Below are positions 57,104 through 64,000 of a stretch of DNA of 64,000 bases, one piece after another (the stretch's first letter is position 1; every line of letters starts with the position of its first letter). Source of the DNA: Saprospira grandis str. Lewin (GTDB taxonomy: Bacteria > Bacteroidota > Bacteroidia > Chitinophagales > Saprospiraceae); NCBI RefSeq assembly GCF_000250635.1, contig NC_016940.1, positions 3,782,501 through 3,846,500 on the forward strand, given 5' to 3'. The notes under the pieces were generated by a model that was not told the origin of the DNA, did no database searches, and saw only the letters and a program-made list of their open reading frames with translations. Both the position numbers and the translations under genes were made by a program.

Positions 57104-57808
57104 ATGACAAACAACAAGACCTCCCTAAAGAAATTAAGAATGCTAGAAGTGAGTTTTCAGACCTATTTGCAGCCTTGGGAACTGAGTAAATTTAGAGGAG
57201 CGATGGCCCATAAGGTGGGCTTAGAAAACGACTGGTTTCACAACCACAACAATGAAGATGAGCAAAAAGAAGAGAGTTTTCATTATCGCTACCCTTTGAT
57301 TCAGTACAAATTGCACAAAAGACGGCCCCTATTGCTTTGCATTGATCGGGGGGTAGAGGAGGCCCATCACTTTTTTACGCAATCGGATTGGAGCCTTAAG
57401 ATTGGCGACAAGCAGCATGATATGCGAATTCATCGCTTGCATTTGCAGGAGTACAACCTACATTATTGGGAGCATCCGCGTTTGTATCGCCTACACAATT
57501 GGTTGGCCCTAAACAGTGAAAACTATCGGGCCATTAAGGCTTGCCGCAGCTTGCGGGAGCGTTTGGAGCTGCTCGAGCGGATTTTGCGCAACCACATCCT
57601 CAACTTTTATGGGGCCATGGGCGTACATTTAGAAGAAGAGCTAGAGGTGCATATTACCGATCCGCTAGATCTGAAGCGGGTATCTTATAAAGGCATCAAG
57701 AAAGAGGCCTATACCTTAGACTTTGAGACCAATGTCTTTTTGCCCAACTTTATCGGTTTGGGGCAGGGAACGAGCGTTGGTTTTGGGGTGGTAAAGCCTT
57801 ATCGCTAA
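57104..57808 (+). CDS. Cas6b-like CRISPR RNA endonuclease
   Basis: 234 residues from the ATG at 57104 (MTNNKTSLKKLRMLEVSFQT); an ATG at 57071 would overlap the YqgE-family gene. It shows the Cas6b pattern of Bacteroidota: KFRGAMAHKVGLENDWFHNHNNEDE (about 29-53, His-rich, probable active-site region), YHYRYPLIQYKLHKRRPLLLCIDRGVEEAHHFF, WSLKIGDKQHDMRIHRLHLQ, and the end NVFLPNFIGLGQGTSVGFGVVKPYR with the glycine-rich loop of Cas6 proteins. It is a different subfamily from the Cas6 at 30112. No cas genes or repeats adjoin it; the array ends 10.9 kb upstream. A stand-alone or alternative crRNA processor is inferred. Confidence 0.8.
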   Translation: MTNNKTSLKKLRMLEVSFQTYLQPWELSKFRGAMAHKVGLENDWFHNHNNEDEQKEESFHYRYPLIQYKLHKRRPLLLCIDRGVEEAHHFFTQSDWSLKIGDKQHDMRIHRLHLQEYNLHYWEHPRLYRLHNWLALNSENYRAIKACRSLRERLELLERILRNHILNFYGAMGVHLEEELEVHITDPLDLKRVSYKGIKKEAYTLDFETNVFLPNFIGLGQGTSVGFGVVKPYR

Positions 57809-57810
57809 AG

Positions 57811-57845
57811 GAAAAGGAGCTGGCTTTAAGCCAGCTCCTTTTTTA
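57811..57845 (+). terminator. Intrinsic terminator after the Cas6b-like gene
   Basis: Stem aaggagctggct with agccagctcctt, 3-base loop, T-run. Confidence 0.9.
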
Positions 57846-57914
57846 TCTTACTGCCCTAAATTGGCGAGACTTCTGTATCTTTGGGCAGTATTTTCAACCT
57901 GCCTAAGCTTAACT

Positions 57915-58961
57915 ATGAATAAGATATTCTTTTTTTGCCTTCTTTTGTGTTTGCCGGGCCTCTTGGCTGCCCAAGATAGTCTGGCCCTATCCATTTATCC
58001 CTTTGCGGGCCGTTATGTACAATTGGACCAACTGCGGCCCTATGAATCGGAGAACATCGCCGCCCAGAGCTTTAAGACCGAAAGCAAATACCACAGCCGC
58101 TTTGATGGCTTATCTATAGATAAAATTGCCTTTAAGGGCCAACTATTTGAGCTTACTGCAGGGCAGGGCGTTCTGATGACCGACCTCAGCTCTAAGGCCG
58201 CAACCCCTTTGCTCAACCGAGAAGAAAAAGCCCTGAGCGGGGGACAAAACTTTTTGCTTTTGGCCCAAGATGGAGCCGTTTGCGTTAAGCACCTCAAAGG
58301 AGCCGAAGGCTATAAGGTCTATAAATATAATGCTGCAGGCGAAGAGGTCTTTGGTCTGAAAATTCCCCATTCCGATTCCGTGAGCTATGCCCAATTGCGC
58401 TACTCTCGGCCCTATCTCAACTATTTTAGCCACAGCAGCAAGCAACTGGTCTTCAACTCCTATTTAGAGAGCAAACAAAAATCGGTGGTTCTAGACCTAG
58501 AGAAAGGACAGCTGAGCGAATACGACTTTAGCTTTGATGGACTCATTTGGGATGAGGCCACAGATAGCGAAATTAGAGGCTTTCTGCAAATTCTTCCAGA
58601 TAATCAACAACTTCAAATCCTTTATAAACAACAGTCTTTTGCCCTGCCCATAGAGCAGATCCAACGCTATGAAGAAATGAAGACTTTGTTGATAAATGAT
58701 ACCCTCTACGCCATCGTATTTAACGAAAGAGCCCCCGGTGCGCTGCTCTTGGCCATTTCCCTAAGCGAGGAAAAATTGCTTTGGCGCCAATTGCTTGAAC
58801 CCAAAAGTCAACGGCCCAAAGTAGGCCAAGCTTTTTATAACTATTTCTGGCTATCGGCCTACAAAGATAAGTTATTGATTGAGCAACTCAGCCCCAATCA
58901 AAAACGCCTGAGCATCCATAAAGTAGAGGATGGCCAGCGCTTAGAACAATTTATTCACTAA
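57915..58961 (+). CDS. Secreted protein of unknown function
   Basis: 348 residues from the ATG at 57915, which gives signal peptide MNKIFFFCLLLCLPGLLAAQ; an ATG at 57861 adds a second hydrophobic stretch and is less likely. The mature chain looks like a beta-propeller without conserved repeats (FLLLAQDGAVCVKHLKGAEGYKVYKYNAAGEEVFGLKIPHSDSVSYAQLRY, KSVVLDLEKGQLSEYDFSFDGLIWDEATDSEIRGFLQILPDNQQLQILYKQ). No sorting domain, so probably periplasmic. The next gene starts 11 bases after its stop. Confidence 0.75.
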   Translation: MNKIFFFCLLLCLPGLLAAQDSLALSIYPFAGRYVQLDQLRPYESENIAAQSFKTESKYHSRFDGLSIDKIAFKGQLFELTAGQGVLMTDLSSKAATPLLNREEKALSGGQNFLLLAQDGAVCVKHLKGAEGYKVYKYNAAGEEVFGLKIPHSDSVSYAQLRYSRPYLNYFSHSSKQLVFNSYLESKQKSVVLDLEKGQLSEYDFSFDGLIWDEATDSEIRGFLQILPDNQQLQILYKQQSFALPIEQIQRYEEMKTLLINDTLYAIVFNERAPGALLLAISLSEEKLLWRQLLEPKSQRPKVGQAFYNYFWLSAYKDKLLIEQLSPNQKRLSIHKVEDGQRLEQFIH

Positions 58962-58972
58962 TTCTAACCCCT

Positions 58973-59803
58973 ATGAAGTATTCCTTTTTGTTTTTGGCCC
59001 TTTTGCTTAGCCTCATGAGCTGCACTATTGAAGGGGAAGGCGATATTGTTGATAGCCAACTGCCCGTAGAAGGCCCCCTAGCTGGCGTAGATCTACAAGC
59101 CGACTATGATGTCGATATCCAATATGGCCCCCAACTAGAAGTGATTGCAGAAGGACATGCCAATTTTATTGAACGCATTTTCTGGACCGTTAATAGTGAG
59201 GGCATCCTAGAGCTAGATTTGGACCAAGGCAATTATGGCGCCTACGAACTAAAGGTGACCGTCTACACCCCCCAAGGCTTCTATTTTGAAAATTCAGGCA
59301 GCGGAAATATGCAGCTCTTTACCGATGGAACCGCCAATTTTGATAGCCTCCTTCTCAAAACTTCTGGCTCCGGAGATATTAATTGCCAAAATGAAATTAC
59401 AGTACAAGATGCCCTCTTTTTAGAAATAACGGGCTCCGGAAATATCTCTTTTGAAGGTAGCGCTAGCCGAGCCGTTGGCCAAATTGAAGGCAGCGGAAAT
59501 ATCCTGATCCCAGATCTACAAACTAACCAATGGGAGGCCTTCCTGACTGGGAGCGGCAGCTGCAATATTAGCGGCTATAGCCCCAGCGAATCCGTCAATA
59601 TTAGCGGTAGCGGTAGCTATGCAGGCTTTAACTTCCTGAGCCAAAATGGAAGCTACCAACATGCAGGTAGCGGCCAGATTGAATGCCAGGTCAGTAGCTT
59701 ACTGGATGCCAACCTCTCCTCAAGCGGAAATCTCTACTATAAAGGCAATCCCGCCAAAACCGTTACAGCAACGGGCTCTGGCCAAGTTATCGATGCCAAC
59801 TAG
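58973..59803 (+). CDS. Lipoprotein with GIN (DUF2807) domain
   Basis: 276 residues. Lipobox LLLSLMSC with C17. The head GIN domain is an auto-transporter-like beta-helix found widely in Bacteroidota: LAGVDLQADYDVDIQYGPQLEVIAEGHANFIERI, then repeated strands each ending in SGSG (FENSGSGNMQLF, LKTSGSGDINCQ, EITGSGNISFEG, IEGSGNILIPD, LTGSGSCNIS, ISGSGSYAGF, AGSGQIECQ, ATGSGQVIDAN). Outer-membrane or surface location. Role unknown, sometimes linked to adhesin-like functions. Operon with the preceding secreted protein. Confidence 0.88.
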   Translation: MKYSFLFLALLLSLMSCTIEGEGDIVDSQLPVEGPLAGVDLQADYDVDIQYGPQLEVIAEGHANFIERIFWTVNSEGILELDLDQGNYGAYELKVTVYTPQGFYFENSGSGNMQLFTDGTANFDSLLLKTSGSGDINCQNEITVQDALFLEITGSGNISFEGSASRAVGQIEGSGNILIPDLQTNQWEAFLTGSGSCNISGYSPSESVNISGSGSYAGFNFLSQNGSYQHAGSGQIECQVSSLLDANLSSSGNLYYKGNPAKTVTATGSGQVIDAN

Positions 59804-59820
59804 GGCTAATTCTGTTTTTT

Positions 59821-59836
59821 TGTGATAAATTTCACA
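59821..59836 (+). promoter_or_regulatory. CRP/FNR-type palindrome
   Basis: TGTGATAAATTTCACA is a perfect TGTGA-N6-TCACA, extended by T-run and A-run outside. It lies 75 bases before the DUF805 gene. It could be a regulator site for that gene or a weak AT-rich terminator for the GIN gene. Confidence 0.45.
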
Positions 59837-59911
59837 AAAACAATTGCAAGTCTAAATATTTAGCCATAAATTAAATCATTGTTTAATCCCTAACCAACAA
59901 AACCTTAATCT

Positions 59912-60283
59912 ATGGAATGGTATTTAGCCCCATGGCAAAAGTTTGCCACATTCTCTGGTAGAGCCAGAAGAAAAGAGTACTGGATGTTCGTCATCATCAA
60001 CGCAGTCATTCAACAAGTATTGTCAGGAGTAGGTATCGCTATTATGGGCGAAGCAGGTGTCTTTTTGGGCAGCATATTCGCGCTCGTTACGCTTGTTCCC
60101 ACTATCGCTGTGGCTGTTCGCCGTATGCATGATGTAGGAAAAAGCGGTTGGTTTATGCTAATTCCTATCTACAACTTCATCTTGGCTGTTTCTGATAGTG
60201 AGCATGGCGAAAACCAATATGGTCGCAATCCTAAAGGTCTTGGTAATGAAGAAGGTAACCTCGAAGATCACTTTGTTGCCTAA
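59912..60283 (+). CDS. DUF805 family membrane protein
   Basis: 123 residues. DUF805 hallmark: WYLAPWQKFATFSGRARRKEYWMF at the start and VAVRRMHDVGKSGWFMLIPIYNFIL near residue 75-95, with three hydrophobic helices and a short acidic tail (EHGENQYGRNPKGLGNEEGN). Similar to E. coli YhaH/YhaI. Inner membrane; function unknown. Its codon usage is cleaner than that of its neighbours, and it has its own terminator. Confidence 0.92.
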   Translation: MEWYLAPWQKFATFSGRARRKEYWMFVIINAVIQQVLSGVGIAIMGEAGVFLGSIFALVTLVPTIAVAVRRMHDVGKSGWFMLIPIYNFILAVSDSEHGENQYGRNPKGLGNEEGNLEDHFVA

Positions 60284-60302
60284 TCCATAAGCTAATTCGA
60301 TT

Positions 60303-60342
60303 TTAAGCCCCAATTTACAAGTGTGAATTGGGGCTTTTTTCT
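60303..60342 (+). terminator. Intrinsic terminator after DUF805 gene
   Basis: Stem aagccccaatt with aattggggctt, T-run. Confidence 0.9.
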
Positions 60343-60357
60343 GCCCCTTTCTTACTG

Positions 60358-60548
60358 TTTTTTGGGGCCTCCGCCTCGCTGCGCTCGTCGGCGGTTACTC
60401 CCTTTGGTCGTCGAACTGCGAACTAAAGTTCTTGTTGTCGTTGCGGGGCTCGCAGCTCTGCTCGGCCCTTCGGCGGCCTTGCCGCCTCGGTCTGGCCCTG
60501 CGGGCCACCCCTGCACATCGCTAGGCCAAACAAAAGCCCTTCGGGCCC
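60358..60548 (+). repeat. Dispersed GC-rich repeat, copy 18, with nested cassette
   Basis: Forward copy from ttttggggcctccgcctcgc; cassette at about 60393-60441 (actccctttggtcgtcgaac, aactaaagttcttgttgtcg); ends at catcgctaggcc and a short gcccttcgggc arm. Confidence 0.8.
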
Positions 60549-60588
60549 AAAAAAAGCGCCATCAGCCTCAGGCTGATGGCGCTTTAGT
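60549..60588 (-). terminator. Terminator of hemL
   Basis: On the minus strand aaagcgccatcagcc pairs with ggctgatggcgcttt, followed by T-run. Confidence 0.85.
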
Positions 60589-60605
60589 TATACATGCGCA
60601 AGGAC

Positions 60606-61892
60606 CTAAAATACACGGCTCAAGCTCGCCTTGATTTTTTCGGCAGCCTCGGCTAAAATCTCGGGCGTATGTGCTGCCGAAATAAAGCCTACCTCATAAC
60701 CAGAAGGACCCAAATAAACGCCATGGTCCAAAAGATCGGCATGTAGAGCCTTAAAGTGCTCCATGCTCGCCGCATCAATTTGGTCTGCCCGACGAATCGT
60801 GCTGCGGTCAAAGGCCATCCAGAAAATAGAACCAATGGTCGAAATATGTACAGGATACTCCCGCTCATCACAGAAATCCTGAATATTCTTTACAAAAGCC
60901 TGCGTTTTGGCTTCCATCTCCTCATAAAAACCTGGGGCCAACAACTGTTTGGCCGAAGCATAACCCGCAGCCATAGCCACCGGATTACCCGATAAGGTTC
61001 CCGCCTGATAAACTGGACCATCAGGGGCTACATGGCCCATGATTTCAGCAGAAGCACCATAGGCCCCCACAGGCATTCCTCCACCAATGATTTTACCATA
61101 AGTAATGATGTCGGGCTGAATGCCATAGTAGCCAGCCGCTCCCTCAAAACCTACTCTGAAACCCGAAATCACCTCATCAAAAATAAGGAGACAGTCATAA
61201 GCTTTGGTCAAGCGACGCAATTCTTCCAAAAAGCTCTTTTGCTGAAGCAAAAGGCCATTGTTGGCCGGTACGGGCTCAATAATTACGGCAGCTACTTCTT
61301 CGCCATACTCTCTGAGGCATTCTTCCAAGAGGTCTGGACGGTCTAAGGGGAGGACCAAGGTTTCTTTGGCAAAAGAATCGGGAATACCCGCACTAGTGCT
61401 TTCTCCAAAAGTAACCAAGCCAGAACCCGCCTTCACCAAAAGCGAGTCTACATGCCCATGATAACAACCCTCAAACTTGATGATCTTATTTTTGCCGGTT
61501 ACTCCTCTGGCCAAACGAATAGCCGACATTACGGCTTCTGTTCCAGAGCTGACAAAACGGATTTTTTCTACAAAGCGGTTGTTTTCTAGAAGCAACTGCC
61601 CCAATTTGTTTTCCCAACGAGTGGGGGTGCCAAAAGAAGTCCCTTTGGCCACAGCGGCATAGATATTCTCTCGGATTTCATCATTGTTGTGGCCCAAAAT
61701 AAGGGGACCCCAAGAGCCACAAAAGTCGATGAATTCATTATCGTCTTCATCCCATACTTTGGCGCCCTTTCCTTCTTTAATGAAAAGAGGTACTCCTTTT
61801 ACTGATTTAAAGGCGCGTACAGGAGAGCTTACTCCACCCGGAAAATAGCCTTTGGCCTCTGCGTATAGTGCTGCTGACTTAGTTGATTTCAT
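60606..61892 (-). CDS. hemL: Glutamate-1-semialdehyde 2,1-aminomutase
   Basis: 428 residues, PLP enzyme that makes 5-aminolevulinate for heme by the C5 route. Family features: start SAALYAEAKGYFPGGVSSPVRAF, WGPLILGHNNDEI, RFVSSGTEAVMSAIRLARGVTGK, FEGCYHGHVDSLLVKAG, LIFDEVISGFRVG (PLP Asp), and the PLP Lys in DIITYGKIIGGGMPVGAYG (K267). Full length. It begins 13 bases after the ABC exporter gene and probably shares its message. Confidence 0.97.
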   Translation of the reverse strand: MKSTKSAALYAEAKGYFPGGVSSPVRAFKSVKGVPLFIKEGKGAKVWDEDDNEFIDFCGSWGPLILGHNNDEIRENIYAAVAKGTSFGTPTRWENKLGQLLLENNRFVEKIRFVSSGTEAVMSAIRLARGVTGKNKIIKFEGCYHGHVDSLLVKAGSGLVTFGESTSAGIPDSFAKETLVLPLDRPDLLEECLREYGEEVAAVIIEPVPANNGLLLQQKSFLEELRRLTKAYDCLLIFDEVISGFRVGFEGAAGYYGIQPDIITYGKIIGGGMPVGAYGASAEIMGHVAPDGPVYQAGTLSGNPVAMAAGYASAKQLLAPGFYEEMEAKTQAFVKNIQDFCDEREYPVHISTIGSIFWMAFDRSTIRRADQIDAASMEHFKALHADLLDHGVYLGPSGYEVGFISAAHTPEILAEAAEKIKASLSRVF

Positions 61893-61905
61893 TCTAGTTA
61901 CTGTT

Positions 61906-63699
61906 TTATTTTTCTAATTCTTCTACTCTTTGCTTTTCGTAAAGCTCGTAATAGTAGCCTTCTTTTTTTGCAATTAGTTCTTCATGGCTGCCCATCTCTA
62001 CTACTTGGCCTTCTTCTAGGACCATAATTTTGTCAAAGGCCAAAGAGGCATATAGCCGATGGGTAATAATAATGGTGGTTTTGTCTGCACAAACCGTTTT
62101 GAGGTACTGCGTAATTTCTGCCTCTGTTTTGGTATCCACAGCAGAAAGACAATCATCTAATAGGAGCAAACTAGGGTCTTTGATTAGGGCGCGGGCCAGA
62201 GATACCCGCTGTTTTTGTCCCCCCGATAGGGTAACGCCTCTTTCGCCCACCTGACTAGCAAACCCTTGGTCCAAACTCATGATATCTTCATATACGGCGG
62301 CATAGCGGGCGGCCTGCTCAATTTCTTCCTGGCTTTTTCCAGGAGCACCAAAGGCAATATTATTACTAATGGTATCAGAAAAGAGGAAGACATCCTGAGG
62401 CACATAGGCAATTTGCTGCCGCAATTGGTCCAAGGGATAGGCCCGAATGCTTTGGCCATCCACTAAGATTTGGCCTTCATCTATATCGTACATCCGCAGT
62501 AAAAGGTCGGCTATGGTGCTTTTGCCCGAACCCGTGCGGCCAATAATGGCCATGCGCTCGCCTGCTTTTAGGCTAAAGTTGAGGCCTTTTAGGGCCAAAA
62601 TACCCGTATCTGGATAGCGGAAGCTTACATCTTTAAATTCAATGGCTCCTTTCAAGGGCGGAGCTGTTTGCCCTTGGGCCTCATCTTCTACGGCTACGGT
62701 AGTTTTTAAAAACTCATTGATGCGCTTCTGAGAAGCAGCCGCTCTTTGAACAATAGAGGCCACCCAACCAATAGAAGTGACGGGCCAAGTAAGCATATTG
62801 ATATAAATGATAAACTCGGCAATGTTTCCCGCCGAGATTTTCCCATCAATCACAAGCATACCGCCCACTAGTACACTAATAATAGTACTGGCCCCAATCA
62901 AAATAATCATCAGGGGGCGGAACATGGCCTCTACACGGACCAAACTGAGCGACTTCTCTTTATAGTCTTCAATCTCCTCATCAAAGAAGTCGGCCATGGC
63001 TTCTTCTCGCCCATAAGATTTGACCACCCGAATGCCAGAGTAAACCTCTTGGGCCAAACTGTTGATGGTGGAGAGCTGCCCCTGAATGGCCTCACTCTTT
63101 TTATTGATAATGCTGGTGACATAATAAATAGAGAAGGAGAGAATAGGCAAGGGAATCAAGGAATAGAGCGTGAGCTCCACACTCACCGAAAGCATGGCCC
63201 CAATGACCATGACCATCAGAAAGACGAGATTGACCCCATACATAACGGCTGGGCCCAAATACATACGGACCTTACTCACATCTTCGGTGAGGCGGGCCAT
63301 GAGATCACCTGTATTGTTTTTGCGATAAAAGGCCAAATGTAGTCGCTCATAATGCTGGAAAATCTCTTGTCTGAGGTCGCGCTCTATCAAACGAGACATG
63401 ACAATGAGGGTTTGCCGCATGAAATACATAAATAGGCCCATCAGAAGGGCAAACAAGAGCGTGAGTCCCCCAAAAAAGAGCAAAATCTTACCCAATTGCC
63501 CAAAGAAATCAGCCTGTAAGCGGCTGCCCTCCAATAAGCGGTAGAAATAGACATTATCAATGACCAAATCTAGGGCATAGCGGATGACCTGTGGCTGCAA
63601 AACCCGAAAGTAATTGGAGGCCAAAACAAACAAAACCCCCAGCAAAAATCGCCAGCGGTATTTGTAAAAGTATTTGTTTAAATAAGCTAATTCGCGCAT
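61906..63699 (-). CDS. ABC exporter, fused permease and ATPase (MsbA-like)
   Basis: 597 residues. Six membrane helices in the first ~320 residues, with the permease coupling region TGDLMARLTEDVSKVRMYLG and INSLAQEVYSGIRVVKSYGRE. ATPase domain from about 350: A-loop FRYPDTGILALKGL, Walker A AIIGRTGSGKSTIADLL, Q-loop AYVPQDVFLFSDTI, signature TLSGGQKQRVSLARAL, Walker B LLLLDDCLSAVD (with D-C in place of E-A after the second Asp, the catalytic Glu position reading Asp or Cys), switch TIIITHRL. It acts as a homodimer or with a partner. Lipid or peptide substrate unknown. First gene of a pair with hemL. Confidence 0.93.
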   Translation of the reverse strand: MRELAYLNKYFYKYRWRFLLGVLFVLASNYFRVLQPQVIRYALDLVIDNVYFYRLLEGSRLQADFFGQLGKILLFFGGLTLLFALLMGLFMYFMRQTLIVMSRLIERDLRQEIFQHYERLHLAFYRKNNTGDLMARLTEDVSKVRMYLGPAVMYGVNLVFLMVMVIGAMLSVSVELTLYSLIPLPILSFSIYYVTSIINKKSEAIQGQLSTINSLAQEVYSGIRVVKSYGREEAMADFFDEEIEDYKEKSLSLVRVEAMFRPLMIILIGASTIISVLVGGMLVIDGKISAGNIAEFIIYINMLTWPVTSIGWVASIVQRAAASQKRINEFLKTTVAVEDEAQGQTAPPLKGAIEFKDVSFRYPDTGILALKGLNFSLKAGERMAIIGRTGSGKSTIADLLLRMYDIDEGQILVDGQSIRAYPLDQLRQQIAYVPQDVFLFSDTISNNIAFGAPGKSQEEIEQAARYAAVYEDIMSLDQGFASQVGERGVTLSGGQKQRVSLARALIKDPSLLLLDDCLSAVDTKTEAEITQYLKTVCADKTTIIITHRLYASLAFDKIMVLEEGQVVEMGSHEELIAKKEGYYYELYEKQRVEELEK

Positions 63700-63804
63700 A
63701 GATGACTTTTATTTTTGGCTCTCTGAGCAAGGGCCAAGATAGGCCATAAAGCAGAGATGCAAAAGCTTTTTTATTTTCTTGACCTTTTCTTGACGATTGC
63801 GGCC

Positions 63805-64000
63805 AATGGCCTAGCGATGTGAAAGGGTGGCCGTAGGCCAGACCGAAGGCGAAACGAAGTGGAGCCTGAAGGGCCGAGCAGACCTGCGAGCCCTAACAAC
63901 AAGGACTTTAGTCCGCAGTTCGACGACCAAAGGGAGTAACCGTAGCGCCCGCCGCAGGCAGACAACAAGGCTGCAAGCCGCAGTTCGACGACTGAAAGGA
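63805..64000 (-). repeat. Dispersed GC-rich repeat, copy 19, with nested cassettes, cut by window edge
   Basis: Reverse copy. The cassette appears at about 63894-63941 (acaacaaggactttagtccg) and again, diverged, from about 63963 to the edge (acaacaaggctgcaagccgc). This region is non-coding. Confidence 0.8.

Overview
The window is a chromosomal segment of a Bacteroidota bacterium, most likely a Saprospira-like member of the Saprospiraceae. The pointers are a type IX secretion sorting tail on a large secreted protein, a TPR-PD40-OmpA protein with the PorE domain order, SPII lipoproteins of Bacteroidota style, promoter boxes of the TAnnTTTG type, DUF4178, GIN-domain and Cas6b families, and a high load of CHAT, caspase and STAND proteins. 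The genus is an inference from gene content and from the dispersed repeats; no 16S gene is present.

Layout. 1-4.1 kb: RND efflux pump (permease cut by the window edge, and its membrane fusion protein) on the minus strand. 4.5-5.6 kb: a TPR protein. 5.6-7.1 kb: non-coding, with GC-rich repeats and small hairpins. 7.1-17.7 kb: a plus-strand cluster of a membrane-anchored coiled-coil protein, a CHAT protease-like protein, a STAND NTPase, three small membrane proteins that share one N-terminal module, and a caspase-like protease of 977 residues. This looks like an NTP-controlled protease or cell-suicide system and is the best candidate here for an undescribed system. 17.9-30 kb: lipoproteins, sucC, a secreted TPR-CHAT protein with a small lipoprotein, a DUF819 membrane protein, DUF4178 and the PorE-like protein. 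30.1 kb: a solitary cas6. 31.2-35.8 kb: an E2 acyltransferase, a DUF2306 protein and recD2. 36.0-37.6 kb: a complete IS4-family element with an 11-bp target duplication. 37.8 kb: tRNA-Asp.

37.97-46.22 kb: a very large CRISPR array, about 117 repeats of 36 bp by hand count, with no effector cas genes beside it. Repeat polarity, a decayed left-end repeat and an AT-rich right flank all say it is transcribed leftwards from a leader at about 46.2-46.4 kb. Two different Cas6-type nucleases lie on either side of it: Cas6 at 30.1 kb and a Cas6b-like protein at 57.1 kb. The array contains internal block duplications.

46.5-64 kb: a STAS-like protein, a large T9SS-exported beta-propeller protein, a repeat-rich intergenic stretch with a 21-bp tandem repeat, ndk, a second secreted TPR-CHAT protein, a YqgE family gene, the Cas6b-like gene, two secreted proteins, a DUF805 gene behind a CRP-like palindrome, and an ABC exporter-hemL pair.

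About 19 copies of a GC-rich dispersed repeat of 120-210 bp sit between genes in both orientations. Several carry a nested cassette of about 45 bp. They create many false reading frames. Coordinates and counts were worked out by eye; no searches were run.
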